Assembly (NCBI RefSeq): GCF_018070565.1
Contig: NZ_JAGPXL010000058.1
Coordinates: 1-38,712, forward strand
Direction: 5' to 3'
From: Streptomyces sp. B93
GTDB lineage: Bacteria > Actinomycetota > Actinomycetes > Streptomycetales > Streptomycetaceae
DNA: 38,712 nucleotides
Shown here piece after piece: positions 1-7,844 of the stretch; the first letter of the stretch is position 1; every line of letters starts with the position of its first letter. The position numbers and the translations under genes were made by a program. Under the pieces are notes generated by a model. The model saw nothing but the letters and a program-made list of their open reading frames with translations, searched no databases and was not told the origin of the DNA.

Positions 1-300
1 GTATCAACATATCTGGCGTTGACTTTTGGCACGCTGTTGAGTTCTCAAGGAACGGTCGCTTCCTTCGTACTCACCCTCTCGGGCTTTCCTCCGGGCGCTT
101 CCCTTCGGTCTTGCGTTTCCGACTCTACCAGATCCTTTTCTCGATCCGATTTCCTCGGCGCTTTCCAGGTGTTCGCTTTCGCGTTTCCCTTTCCGGCGGC
201 TCCGACTTTATCAGAAGTTCTGAGTCGGAATTTCCAGCCCGCCCCGGCGAACGTTCCCCGGTGCACGAGGCAGCCGGGTTCCCAGGTGGGTGGAGCCGTA
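1..300 (-). promoter_or_regulatory. rRNA operon promoter and pre-16S leader region
   Basis: Read on the minus strand, positions 60-1 contain the conserved actinobacterial pre-16S leader (CCTTGAGAACTCAACAG followed by GTGCCAAAAGTCAACG), which lies just upstream of mature 16S rRNA in Streptomyces rRNA operons. The 16S gene itself would begin off the left edge. Upstream are two similar promoter-like blocks, each with a -10-like hexamer followed by GTCGGA or TCGGA: TAGAGT at 127-122, with ATCGGA 17 nt upstream at 150-145, and TAAAGT at 210-205, whose -35 is less clear. Tandem promoters are the rule for Streptomyces rRNA operons. The leader match is strong. The exact transcription starts are inferred. 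No protein gene is supported in 1-359. Confidence 0.75.
122..150 (-). promoter_or_regulatory. rRNA promoter (proximal), ATCGGA-N17-TAGAGT
   Basis: On the minus strand ATCGGA (150-145) and TAGAGT (127-122) are separated by exactly 17 nt. The following TCGGAAACGC resembles the downstream part of the second promoter-like block at 210-205. It drives transcription leftward into the rRNA leader. The hexamers are visible. Promoter activity is inferred from position and from known Streptomyces rRNA operon organisation. Confidence 0.5.
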
Positions 301-308
301 AACGTACT

Positions 309-348
309 GGAGCGGGGCGCCCCGATGCAAATCGAGGTGCCCCGCTCC
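309..348 (-). terminator. Terminator hairpin after RNase J
   Basis: A 10-bp perfect inverted repeat (GGAGCGGGGC at 309-318 and its complement at 339-348) begins 12 nt past the RNase J stop codon. It has a 20-nt loop and no long T tract, as is usual for Streptomyces terminators. It separates the RNase J transcript from the downstream rRNA promoters on the same strand. Confidence 0.75.
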
Positions 349-359
349 GGAGTTGGCGC

Positions 360-2045
360 TCAGACCTCCACGACGACCGGCAGGATCATCGGGCGGCGGC
401 GGTAGGTGTCGGAGACCCACTTGCCCAGCGTGCGGCGGACCAGCTGCTGGAGTTGGTGGGGTTCGACGATGCCGTCCTGGGCCGAGCGTTCCAAGGCCTC
501 GGTGATCTTTGGGATCACGGCCTCGAACGCCGAGTCCTCGATACCGGAGCCGCGGGCCTGGACATGGGGCCCGGCGTTGATCTTGCCGGTGGTGGAGTCG
601 ATGACCACGAAGACCGAGATGATGCCCTCGTCGCCGAGGATCTTGCGGTCCTTGAGCGCCGGTTCGCCGACGTCACCGACGGACAGGCCGTCGACGTAGA
701 CGTAACCCGCCTGGACCTTGCCCGAGATCTTCGCCTTGCCCTCGACGAGGTCGACGGCGATGCCGTCCTCGGCGATGACGATGCGGTCGTGGGGTACGCC
801 GGTCATGGCGCCCAGTTCGGCGTTGGCGCGGAGGTGGCGCCATTCGCCGTGGACCGGCATCAGGTTCTTCGGGCGGCAGATGTTGTAGAAGTACAGCAGT
901 TCGCCTGCGGAGGCGTGGCCGGATACGTGCACCTTGGCGTTGCCCTTGTGGACGACGTTGGCGCCCCAGCGGGTGAGGCCGTTGATCACGCGGTAGACCG
1001 CGTTCTCGTTGCCGGGGATCAGGGACGACGCCAGGATCACCGTGTCACCCTCGACGATGCGGATCTGGTGGTCCCGGTTGGCCATGCGGGACAGCGCCGC
1101 CATCGGTTCGCCCTGGGAGCCGGTGCAGACCAGGACGACCTCGTGGTCGGGCAGGTCGTCGAGGGTCTTGACGTCGACGACGAGGCCCGGCGGGACCTTC
1201 AGGTAGCCCAGGTCGCGGGCGATCCCCATGTTGCGGACCATGGAGCGGCCGACGAAGGCGACCCGGCGGCCGTACTCGTGGGCGGCGTCGAGGATCTGCT
1301 GGATCCGGTGGACGTGGCTGGCGAAGCTCGCCACGATGATCCGCTTGCGGGCGGTCGCGAAGACCTGGCGCAGGACTCCCGAGATGTCGCGCTCGTGCGG
1401 CGTGAAGCCGGGGACCTCGGCGTTCGTGGAGTCGGACAGGAGGAGGTCGATGCCCTCCTCGCTGAGCCGGGCGAACGCGTGCAGGTCGGTCAGGCGGTTG
1501 TCCAGCGGAAGCTGGTCCATCTTGAAGTCGCCGGTGTGGACGACCATGCCCGCGGGGGTGCGGATGGCGACGGCCAGCGCGTCCGGGATGGAGTGGTTGA
1601 CCGCGACGAACTCGCAGTCGAAGGGGCCGATGCGCTCGCGGTGGCCCTCGGCGACCTCAAGGGTGTACGGGCGGATGCGGTGTTCCTGGAGCTTGGCCTC
1701 GATGAGGGCGAGGGTCAGCTTGGAGCCGATCAGGGGGATGTCCGGCTTCTCCCGGAGGAGGAAGGGGACGCCGCCGATGTGGTCCTCGTGGCCGTGGGTG
1801 AGGACGATGCCCTCGATGTCGTCGAGGCGGTCCCGGATGGACGAGAAGTCCGGCAGGATCAGGTCGATTCCGGGCTGCTCCTCCTCGGGGAAGAGCACTC
1901 CGCAGTCGACGATCAGCAGGCGGCCGCCGTACTCGAAGACCGTCATGTTCCGGCCGATTTCACCGAGGCCGCCGAGCGGGGTGACGCGGAGGCCGCCTTC
2001 GGTGAGCGGCGGGGGCGGGCCCAGTTCAGGATGCGGATGACTCAA
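360..2045 (-). CDS. rnj: Ribonuclease J
   Basis: This is a metallo-beta-lactamase/beta-CASP ribonuclease of the RNase J family, which acts as an endonuclease and 5'-to-3' exonuclease in mRNA decay and rRNA maturation. The 561-residue length is typical. The zinc motif HGHEDH is at residues 84-89, with further metal-site segments VNHSIPDA and HTGDFK. The beta-CASP and C-terminal parts carry SFASHVHR and HVSGHAS, and the protein ends in the usual actinobacterial PVVVEV. The TTG start at 2045 was chosen because GAGGAGAG precedes it and the MSHPHPEL beginning matches Streptomyces homologues as I recall them. It lies 152 nt downstream of dapA on the same strand, behind a strong hairpin, and its 3' end faces the rRNA operon promoters. 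Confidence 0.95.
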   Translation of the reverse strand: MSHPHPELGPPPPLTEGGLRVTPLGGLGEIGRNMTVFEYGGRLLIVDCGVLFPEEEQPGIDLILPDFSSIRDRLDDIEGIVLTHGHEDHIGGVPFLLREKPDIPLIGSKLTLALIEAKLQEHRIRPYTLEVAEGHRERIGPFDCEFVAVNHSIPDALAVAIRTPAGMVVHTGDFKMDQLPLDNRLTDLHAFARLSEEGIDLLLSDSTNAEVPGFTPHERDISGVLRQVFATARKRIIVASFASHVHRIQQILDAAHEYGRRVAFVGRSMVRNMGIARDLGYLKVPPGLVVDVKTLDDLPDHEVVLVCTGSQGEPMAALSRMANRDHQIRIVEGDTVILASSLIPGNENAVYRVINGLTRWGANVVHKGNAKVHVSGHASAGELLYFYNICRPKNLMPVHGEWRHLRANAELGAMTGVPHDRIVIAEDGIAVDLVEGKAKISGKVQAGYVYVDGLSVGDVGEPALKDRKILGDEGIISVFVVIDSTTGKINAGPHVQARGSGIEDSAFEAVIPKITEALERSAQDGIVEPHQLQQLVRRTLGKWVSDTYRRRPMILPVVVEV

Positions 2046-2059
2046 AAGACTCTCCTCAC

Positions 2060-2098
2060 CACGCGCGCCACGTACCGGTCGGGCACGTGGCGCGCGTG
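2060..2098 (-). promoter_or_regulatory. Large hairpin in the leader of RNase J
   Basis: CACGCGCGCCACGT (2060-2073) and ACGTGGCGCGCGTG (2085-2098) form a perfect 14-bp stem with an 11-nt loop. The hairpin ends about 14 nt before the TTG start of RNase J and abuts its ribosome binding site. It may terminate dapA transcription, or act as an RNA structure controlling RNase J translation or decay. The structure is seen. The role is inferred. Confidence 0.6.
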
Positions 2099-2129
2099 AC
2101 GTTCGTGCAGAAGCAGTTGTCGTGTGGGT

Positions 2130-2147
2130 GCAGGCACCGGTGCCTGC
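2130..2147. repeat. Perfect 18-bp palindrome in the dapA-rnj gap
   Basis: GCAGGCACCGGTGCCTGC is a perfect palindrome without a loop, which fits a dimeric repressor operator better than an RNA terminator. It lies 83 nt upstream of the RNase J start and 50 nt past the dapA stop. No regulator can be named from the sequence. Confidence 0.4.
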
Positions 2148-2197
2148 CTATTCAGTTGTGAAGTCCGTGCCCGCGTCGCCGCGGGCGAAGTCTGTTG

Positions 2198-3097
2198 TCA
2201 GATCTGTACCCCGCCCGCGGCAAGATCGATCTTGAGCTGGTCGATCTCCTGTGCGGTGAGTTCCACCATGGGCGCGCGCAGGGGGCCGCCGGGCAGGCCC
2301 CGGAGGGCGAGGGCGGCCTTGGTGGTCATGACGCCCTGGGTGCGGAACATGCCGGTGTAGACCGGGAGCAGCTTCTGGTGGATCTCGGTGGCCTTCTGCA
2401 CGTCGCCGGACGTGTAGGCGTCGACGAGGGTGCGCAGCTCGGGGGTGACGACATGGCCGACGACCGAGACGAAGCCGACCGCGCCCACGGAGAGCAGCGG
2501 CAGGTTCAGCATGTCGTCGCCGGAGTACCAGGCGAGGCCGGAGCGGGCGATGGCCCAGCTGGCGCGCCCGAGGTCGCCCTTGGCGTCCTTGTTGGCGACG
2601 ATCCGGGGGTGCTCGGCCAGCCGGACGAGTGTCTCGGTGTTGATCGGGACGCCGCTGCGGCCGGGGATGTCGTAGAGCATGACCGGCAGCTCGGTGGCGT
2701 CGGCGATGGCCGTGAAGTGCCGGTAGAGGCCTTCCTGCGGGGGCTTGTTGTAGTACGGCGTGACGACCAGCAGGCCGTGCGCGCCGGTGTGGGCGGCGGC
2801 GTGGGCCAGCTCGATGCTGTGCCGGGTGTCGTTGGTTCCGACTCCGGCGACGATGTGGGCGCGGTCGCCGACGGCCTCCAGTACCGCCCGCAGCAGGTCC
2901 GATTTCTCCGCGTCGCTGGTGGTGGGCGACTCGCCGGTGGTGCCGTTGATGATCAGGCCGTCGTTGCCTGCGTCCACCAGGTGGGTGGCGAGCCGCTGCG
3001 CGCCGTCGAGGTCAAGTGCGCCGTCCGCCGTGAAGGGCGTGACCATGGCGGTGAGGACCCGCCCGAAGGGGGTCTGCGGAGTGGAGGTCGGAGCCAT
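2198..3097 (-). CDS. dapA: 4-hydroxy-tetrahydrodipicolinate synthase
   Basis: This enzyme condenses pyruvate with aspartate semialdehyde, the first committed step of diaminopimelate and lysine synthesis. The 299-residue TIM-barrel protein has GTTGES from residue 52, the catalytic-triad tyrosine in YDIPGRSG (Tyr142) and the Schiff-base lysine in VANKDAKGD (Lys170). The Tyr-Lys spacing of 28 residues equals that of the E. coli enzyme. The ATG at 3097 follows a leader with a hairpin. DapB, which acts next in the pathway, is encoded in the same window at 5671-6423 but in a different transcription unit. Streptomyces genomes often carry more than one dapA, so this may be one of several copies. Confidence 0.95.
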   Translation of the reverse strand: MAPTSTPQTPFGRVLTAMVTPFTADGALDLDGAQRLATHLVDAGNDGLIINGTTGESPTTSDAEKSDLLRAVLEAVGDRAHIVAGVGTNDTRHSIELAHAAAHTGAHGLLVVTPYYNKPPQEGLYRHFTAIADATELPVMLYDIPGRSGVPINTETLVRLAEHPRIVANKDAKGDLGRASWAIARSGLAWYSGDDMLNLPLLSVGAVGFVSVVGHVVTPELRTLVDAYTSGDVQKATEIHQKLLPVYTGMFRTQGVMTTKAALALRGLPGGPLRAPMVELTAQEIDQLKIDLAAGGVQI

Positions 3098-3171
3098 GGG
3101 TTACACGCTACTCGTTGCTCATCCGTGGGTCTGCCCTCGGGGGGCGGGAAAAGTCAGGACAAAGGGTGAGC

Positions 3172-3207
3172 CCGGCACTGCCTGCTCGGGGGTTCAAGCA
3201 GTGCCGG
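3172..3207 (-). terminator. Hairpin between thyX and dapA
   Basis: CCGGCACTGC (3172-3181) pairs with GCAGTGCCGG (3198-3207), giving a 10-bp stem with a 16-nt loop. It lies about 100 nt past the thyX stop and 75 nt before the dapA start. It could terminate thyX. If the promoter-like sequence at 3220-3249 is used, it would instead lie at the very 5' end of the dapA mRNA. Confidence 0.55.
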
Positions 3208-3219
3208 ACCCGTTTGATC

Positions 3220-3249
3220 AGGCTAGATGAACTTCTCTAAATGCCGCAA
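3220..3249 (-). promoter_or_regulatory. dapA: Candidate dapA promoter, TTGCGG-N18-TAGCCT
   Basis: On the minus strand TTGCGG (3249-3244) and TAGCCT (3225-3220) are spaced by 18 nt, a plausible sigma-HrdB-type promoter in a locally AT-richer stretch upstream of dapA. Transcription from here would place the 3172-3207 hairpin at the start of the dapA leader. This is based on hexamer matching only. Confidence 0.35.
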
Positions 3250-3308
3250 TACGGACACTTCGTGAGGCTGAACCGCACATGCGTCCCAGCCGGTGAAACG
3301 GGTGTGCG

Positions 3309-4061
3309 CTACGGCGCCACGCGCCCGTTCGCGTTGAAGGCGGCGTGGGTGAGCGGCATGAGCCTCGCCCACTCCGCCTCCATCTTCTCGCCGACCATCT
3401 CGATCTCCCGCTGCGGGAAGGACGGCACCTTGGCCAGTTCGTGCTGGGTGCGCAGACCGAGGAAGTGCATCAGCGAGCGGGCGTTGCAGGTGGCGTACAT
3501 GGAGGAGAACAGGCCGACCGGGAGGACGGCCCGGGCGACCTCCCGGGCGACGCCCTCCGCGAGCAGCTTCTGGTAGGCGGAGTAGGCCTGTTGGTAGGAG
3601 TCCTCCAGGACGTGGCGGACCGTCGCGTGCTGCGACGGGGTGCCCTCGACGAAGACGTACTTGCCGGGCCGTCCCTCCTGAACGAGCTTCCTGGACTCGT
3701 CCGGCGTGTAGAAGACCGGCTGGAGCTCCCGGTACCGCCCCGACTCCTCGTTGTACGACCACCCCACACGGTGCCGCATGAACTCCCGGAACACGAAGAT
3801 CGGGGCACTGATGAAGAAGGTCATCGAGTTGTGTTCGAAGGGGCTGCCGTGCCGGTCCCGCATCAGGTAGTTGATGAGGCCCTTGGACCGCTCGGGGTCC
3901 TTCTTCAGCTCGTCCAGCGACTGGTCACCGAGAGTCGACACCCGGGCGGCGAACAGGACGTCGGCGTCCGACGCACTGGACTTCACCAGCTCGACCGTTA
4001 CATCGCTGCGCGTTTCAACATCACTGTGTGTAGTCGGGGTCCGGTCTTCGGGGGCGGTCAC
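3309..4061 (-). CDS. thyX: Flavin-dependent thymidylate synthase
   Basis: ThyX makes dTMP from dUMP using FAD, NADPH and methylene-tetrahydrofolate. The family signature RHRxxSxNExSxRY is present as RHRVGWSYNEESGRY at residues 96-110. The conserved C-terminal segment with SLMHFLGLR is also present. The reading frame is open far upstream (to 4523), but that part is low-quality coding sequence lying across the divergent gene. I chose the GTG at 4061, preceded by GGAAGGA at good spacing. This gives 250 residues, close to the usual actinobacterial length. It is divergent from the small membrane-protein gene that starts at 4237. Confidence 0.93.
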   Translation of the reverse strand: MTAPEDRTPTTHSDVETRSDVTVELVKSSASDADVLFAARVSTLGDQSLDELKKDPERSKGLINYLMRDRHGSPFEHNSMTFFISAPIFVFREFMRHRVGWSYNEESGRYRELQPVFYTPDESRKLVQEGRPGKYVFVEGTPSQHATVRHVLEDSYQQAYSAYQKLLAEGVAREVARAVLPVGLFSSMYATCNARSLMHFLGLRTQHELAKVPSFPQREIEMVGEKMEAEWARLMPLTHAAFNANGRVAP

Positions 4062-4236
4062 AGAGGTCCTTCCGATCGCATCTGGAGTGCGCGCCCACTT
4101 TACGGTCCTCCCTCCGGCGTGAGATACGCACCTCTCTGTGAAGAATCCGGGAGAACTGGGCACTTCCCCGGCCACTCGCTCGTCTGTGCCTATGACAGAC
4201 ACTTCCGTCGCACCTGTGAGAGGAGCGGTACCTCCG

Positions 4237-4476
4237 ATGTTCCGTCGGCGTGAGCCCGTCCCGTTCGCCTTTCTCGCCGAGGCCGACCGGTTTCGCAGCA
4301 ATGTGGCGCCACCGCCGCGGCGGCGGGCGACCGGCGGGCAGATAGCCGGGCGCTGGCTGCTGGGCCTCACGATCGTCGCGGCGCTCGTGGGCTCCCTGGT
4401 GCTCGGCATGCCCGCGCTGGAGATCGACCAGTCGGCCACGGGGACCCAGCAGTCCCAGGCGACGGACGGGCGCTGA
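4237..4476 (+). CDS. Small single-span membrane protein of unknown function
   Basis: A 79-residue protein with a basic N-terminal half containing an FLAEADRFRSN segment and an RRR stretch, then one hydrophobic helix (roughly residues 38-58, with LLGLTIVAALVGSLVLG) and a short polar C-terminal tail. It is probably a type II membrane protein. The ATG at 4237 is preceded by GAGAGGAG at 11 nt. A longer start at ATG 4192 is possible but has no clear ribosome binding site. It is divergent from thyX. I do not recognise a function. Confidence 0.65.
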   Translation: MFRRREPVPFAFLAEADRFRSNVAPPPRRRATGGQIAGRWLLGLTIVAALVGSLVLGMPALEIDQSATGTQQSQATDGR

Positions 4477-4577
4477 GCCTCCGCTGACTCGTACGGACCC
4501 CCGCGGGTGGTGGGCATGGACATGGGTCGATAACCTCACCGGGCACAGCCCATGGATGGAACGAGTGAGGACCAGCC

Positions 4578-5132
4578 GTGCCCCTGCCCTTCCTGACGGC
4601 CGACCGCGCCTTCGACACCGCGGACGACGTCGCGTTGCCGTTCGACGACCGCGAGCGCTGGCGGCGCCCGTACCGACCCGGCCCCTGGCGGGTGGGAGCG
4701 GCCGCGCTCGTGCTGCTGCTCGCCTCGTACGTGCTCTTCGCCGGGGTGATCATCGCCCTGACCGACACCGTCTCCGCCGCCGGCACTGTCTTCGGCATCG
4801 CCCTCGCGATGATCGTCGCGGCGCTGCGGATGCTGCGCATGGGTGTGTGGGTGAGCGCGCGGGGACTGCGTCGGGTGGGTTTCCTGGTCACGCGTACGGT
4901 GCCGTGGGACCGGGTGGTCTCGGTGCGGACGGTGCAGCAGCCGGTGCGCTGGCTCGGTCTGCCGCGCACGGTGCAGGGCCAGGCACTGCTGCTGGTCCGC
5001 CGGGACCGGACCTCCGAGGGCATGCCGCCGCTGCTGACCACGCACAACGCCGACTTCCTGGCCCGGTCGGAGTCCTTCGACCGGGCGGCGGACTCGGTGG
5101 AGGCGTGGGCCGAGGAGTACCGGCGGGGCTGA
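4578..5132 (+). CDS. PH-domain-like membrane protein
   Basis: A 184-residue protein with two hydrophobic helices near residues 38-58 and 66-86, then a soluble part that looks like a bacterial PH-like domain: GVWVSARGLRR, then VPWDRVVSV, then a LLLVRRD strand. Such small PH-domain membrane proteins are common in actinobacteria and have no defined general function. The GTG start is preceded by GAGGA. It follows the 79-aa membrane protein by 101 nt on the same strand and ends at a strong terminator. Confidence 0.75.
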   Translation: MPLPFLTADRAFDTADDVALPFDDRERWRRPYRPGPWRVGAAALVLLLASYVLFAGVIIALTDTVSAAGTVFGIALAMIVAALRMLRMGVWVSARGLRRVGFLVTRTVPWDRVVSVRTVQQPVRWLGLPRTVQGQALLLVRRDRTSEGMPPLLTTHNADFLARSESFDRAADSVEAWAEEYRRG

Positions 5133-5147
5133 CACGCCACCTGTATT

Positions 5148-5185
5148 CGAAAGGGCCGCCCGCGGCGACGCGGGGGGCCCTTTCG
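5148..5185. terminator. Bidirectional terminator between converging genes
   Basis: CGAAAGGGCC (5148-5157) and GGCCCTTTCG (5176-5185) form a 10-bp stem, with further pairing possible in the GC-rich loop. It lies between the convergent stops at 5132 and 5201. Read rightward the stem ends in TTTCG-TTG, and read leftward it has a similar T-containing end, so it can serve both genes. Confidence 0.8.
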
Positions 5186-5200
5186 TTGGGGTCGTCGTGG

Positions 5201-5653
5201 TCAGACCTCGACGGGTCTGCCGTCGTGGAGGGCGATGGCACGCTGCATCGCCTTGCGGGCGCGCGGGGTGTCTCGGGCGTCGTGGTAGGCGACGGCGAGG
5301 CGGAACCAGGTGCGCCAGTCGTCGGGGGCGTCCTCCGTCTCGGCCTTGCGGCGGGCGAAGACCTCGTCGGCCGAGTCGCGGTCGATCCGGCCGCTGGGCA
5401 GGCGCCGCAACTCGTCGACAGGCAGCCCGCCCTCGGCCTCTAGTTCGGCGGCGAGCTGGTTGGCCCGGCGGACGAACTGGGTGTTCTTCCACAGGAACCA
5501 CAGCCCGATCACCGGCAGGATCAGCACCGCGATGCCGAAGGTGACGGTGATCAGTGTGCCGGTCCTGATGAGCAGCACGCCGCGGCTGCCGACCAGGGCG
5601 AAGTAGAAGACCAGGACGGCGGCCGTGACGATGTAGGTGATCTTCGCGCGCAT
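5201..5653 (-). CDS. Membrane-anchored protein with TPR-like C-terminus
   Basis: A 150-residue protein with two N-terminal hydrophobic helices (about residues 5-28 and 34-54), a basic turn, an alpha-helical linker rich in Ala and Glu, and a C-terminal helix pair (WRTWFRLAVAYHDA, then RARKAMQRAIAL) that resembles one tetratricopeptide unit. It starts 17 nt after dapB and is likely cotranscribed with it. The ribosome binding site is weak. It is a conserved-type hypothetical protein and I infer no enzymatic role. Confidence 0.75.
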   Translation of the reverse strand: MRAKITYIVTAAVLVFYFALVGSRGVLLIRTGTLITVTFGIAVLILPVIGLWFLWKNTQFVRRANQLAAELEAEGGLPVDELRRLPSGRIDRDSADEVFARRKAETEDAPDDWRTWFRLAVAYHDARDTPRARKAMQRAIALHDGRPVEV

Positions 5654-5670
5654 CTGTGGGTGTCCCGGGC

Positions 5671-6423
5671 TCAGTCGAGGTCCAGGAAGTGTTCCAGGCC
5701 GAAGGTGAGGCCCGGAGTGGTCACGACCCGGCGGGCGCCCAGCAGGATGCCCGGCATGAAGCTGCTGTGGTGGAGGGAGTCATGGCGGATGGTGAGGGTC
5801 TCGCCCTCGCCGCCGAGCAGGATCTCCTGGTGGGCGAGGAGGCCGCGCAGCCGGACGGCGTGCACGGGGACCCCGTCCACGTTCGCGCCGCGGGCGCCGT
5901 CCAGGGCCGTCACCGTGGCGTCCGGCGCCGGGGCGCTGCCCGCCTTGGCGCGGGCCGCGGCGATGAGCTGGGCGGTGCGGGTGGCGGTGCCGCTGGGGGC
6001 GTCGACCTTGTTGGGGTGGTGCAGCTCGACGACCTCGACGGACTCGAACCAGGGCGCCGCGAGCTGGGCGAACCTCATGGTCAGTACGGCGCCGATGGAG
6101 AAGTTGGGGGCGATGAGCACGCCCGTCTCCGGGGACTGGGCCAGCCAGCCCTTGAGCTGCGCGAGGCGGTCGTCGGTCCAGCCGGTCGTACCGACGACGG
6201 CGTGGATGCCGTGCCGGACGCAGAAGTCGAGGTTGCCCATCACCGAGGCCGGTGTGGTCAGTTCGACGGCGACCTGGGCGCCGGTCTCGGCCAGCGTCTC
6301 CAGCTTGTCGCCCCGGCCGAGGGCGGCCACCAGCTCCATGTCCTCGGCGGCCTCGACCGCCCGTACCGCCTCGGACCCGATACGGCCCTGGGCGCCGAGG
6401 ACCGCCACGCGCAGCTTGCTCAT
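5671..6423 (-). CDS. dapB: 4-hydroxy-tetrahydrodipicolinate reductase
   Basis: DapB reduces the DapA product with NAD(P)H in the diaminopimelate/lysine pathway. The 250-residue protein has the N-terminal dinucleotide-binding loop GAQGRIG (residues 10-16), GTTG at 78-81 and the family signature ELHHPNKVDAPSGTA (133-147), which includes the catalytic histidine pair and the substrate-binding lysine. The ATG is preceded by AAGGAAG. It follows the M16 peptidase gene by 41 nt on the same strand, so it probably belongs to the pnp-peptidase transcription unit. Confidence 0.96.
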   Translation of the reverse strand: MSKLRVAVLGAQGRIGSEAVRAVEAAEDMELVAALGRGDKLETLAETGAQVAVELTTPASVMGNLDFCVRHGIHAVVGTTGWTDDRLAQLKGWLAQSPETGVLIAPNFSIGAVLTMRFAQLAAPWFESVEVVELHHPNKVDAPSGTATRTAQLIAAARAKAGSAPAPDATVTALDGARGANVDGVPVHAVRLRGLLAHQEILLGGEGETLTIRHDSLHHSSFMPGILLGARRVVTTPGLTFGLEHFLDLD

Positions 6424-6464
6424 GTTGTTGCTTCCTTACGGGAGGAACGGGACGTACGGGAGGG

Positions 6465-7844
6465 TCAGGCGACGGCGTCGTGCAGCCGGGACGCCTGGCG
6501 GTCCTTCAGCGGGCCGATGACCGACAGGGACGGCCTGCGGCCCAGGATGTCGCGGGCCACCGAGCGCACGTCGTCCGGTGTGACCGAGGCTATCCGGGAC
6601 AGCATGTCGTCGACGGACATCTGCTCGCCCCAGCACAGCTCGCTCTTGCCGATACGGTTCATCAGCGCGCCGGTGTCCTCCAGACCGAGGACGGTGGAGC
6701 CGCGCAGCTGGCCGATCGCGCGGTCGATCTCCTCGTCGGTGAGACCGTGCTCGGCGACCTGGTCGAGTTCGTCGCGGCAGATCTTCAGCACGTCGTGGAC
6801 CTGGGAGGGGCGGCAGCCCGCGTAGACGCCGAAGAGGCCGCAGTCGGCGAAGCCCGAGGTGTACGAGTACACGCTGTAGGCCATGCCACGCTTCTCCCGG
6901 ACCTCCTGGAAGAGCCGGGAGGACATGCCGCCGCCGAGGGCGGTGTTCAGCACGCCGAGCGCCCAGCGGCGGTCGTCGGTGCGGGACAGGCCGGGCATGC
7001 CGAGGACGACATGGGCCTGCTCGGTCTTGCGGCCGATCAGCTCGACGCGCCCCGCGGTGCGGATGGCGCGGCTGCCCGCGCGCGGCGCGACCGGCGTGGC
7101 GGCGGGGTCCTTGACGGCGCCCGCCTTCTCGAAGGCCGCGCGGACCTGCCGTACGACCTTGTTGTGGTCGATGTTGCCCGCGCAGGCGACCACCAGGTGG
7201 GTGGGGTCGTAGTGCTTCTCGTAGAAGCGGCGGATGCGGTCGGCGGTGAGGGCGTTGACGGTGTCGACCGTGCCGAGGACGGGGCGGCCCAGGGGGTTGT
7301 CGCCGAACATCGTGTGCGCGAAGAGGTCGTGCACGCAGTCGCCGGGGTCGTCCTCGGTCATCGCGATCTCCTCGAGGATGGCGCCGCGTTCGACGTCGAC
7401 GTCCTCCTCCAGGATGAGCGAGCCGGTGAGCATGTCGCAGACGACGTCGATGGCGAGCGGCAGGTCGGTGTCGAGCACGCGCGCGTAGTAGCACGTGTAC
7501 TCCTTGGCCGTGAACGCGTTCATCTCGCCGCCCACGGCGTCCAGCGCCGAGGAGATGTCGAGGGCGCTGCGGCGGCTGGTGCCCTTGAACAGGAGGTGTT
7601 CCAGGTAGTGCGTGGCGCCGCCGAGCGCCGGGGTCTCGTCGCGGGAGCCGACGTGGGCCCAGATGCCGAAGGTCGCGGAGCGCACGGACGGCAGGGTCTC
7701 GGTGACGACGCGCAGGCCACCGGGGAGGGTGGTCTTGCGGACGGTGCCGATGCCGTTCTCGCCCTTGATGAGGGTTTGGGTACGGGCGACGGCCCGCGCC
7801 TCCGAGGAGGGGCGGGCCGTCGCCTTGGAGCCACGGGACGTCAC
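6465..7844 (-). CDS. M16 family zinc metallopeptidase
   Basis: A 459-residue insulinase/mitochondrial-processing-peptidase family protein. The inverted zinc motif HxxEH is HYLEH at residues 79-83, and the third ligand glutamate lies in AILEEIAMTEDD near residue 158. A second M16 domain carries the conserved GGGMSSRLFQEVREKRGMAYSV-type segment. The GTG start at 7844 overlaps the pnp stop codon in a GTGA junction (4 nt), so translation is probably coupled to PNPase. A peptidase gene of this family following pnp is the usual arrangement in Streptomyces. The natural substrate is unknown. Confidence 0.93.
   Translation of the reverse strand: MTSRGSKATARPSSEARAVARTQTLIKGENGIGTVRKTTLPGGLRVVTETLPSVRSATFGIWAHVGSRDETPALGGATHYLEHLLFKGTSRRSALDISSALDAVGGEMNAFTAKEYTCYYARVLDTDLPLAIDVVCDMLTGSLILEEDVDVERGAILEEIAMTEDDPGDCVHDLFAHTMFGDNPLGRPVLGTVDTVNALTADRIRRFYEKHYDPTHLVVACAGNIDHNKVVRQVRAAFEKAGAVKDPAATPVAPRAGSRAIRTAGRVELIGRKTEQAHVVLGMPGLSRTDDRRWALGVLNTALGGGMSSRLFQEVREKRGMAYSVYSYTSGFADCGLFGVYAGCRPSQVHDVLKICRDELDQVAEHGLTDEEIDRAIGQLRGSTVLGLEDTGALMNRIGKSELCWGEQMSVDDMLSRIASVTPDDVRSVARDILGRRPSLSVIGPLKDRQASRLHDAVA

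Noticed and set aside
111..2099. Long plus-strand open frame (662 codons) opposite RNase J
   Set aside because: It is the antisense shadow of a GC-rich gene, with Asp/Val/Gly/Arg-rich composition, no known motif and no ribosome binding site. RNase J on the other strand is unmistakable.
3309..4523. 404-codon extended version of ThyX
   Set aside because: The extra N-terminal 154 residues lie across the divergent gene and lack conservation-like character. The GTG at 4061 has a good ribosome binding site.
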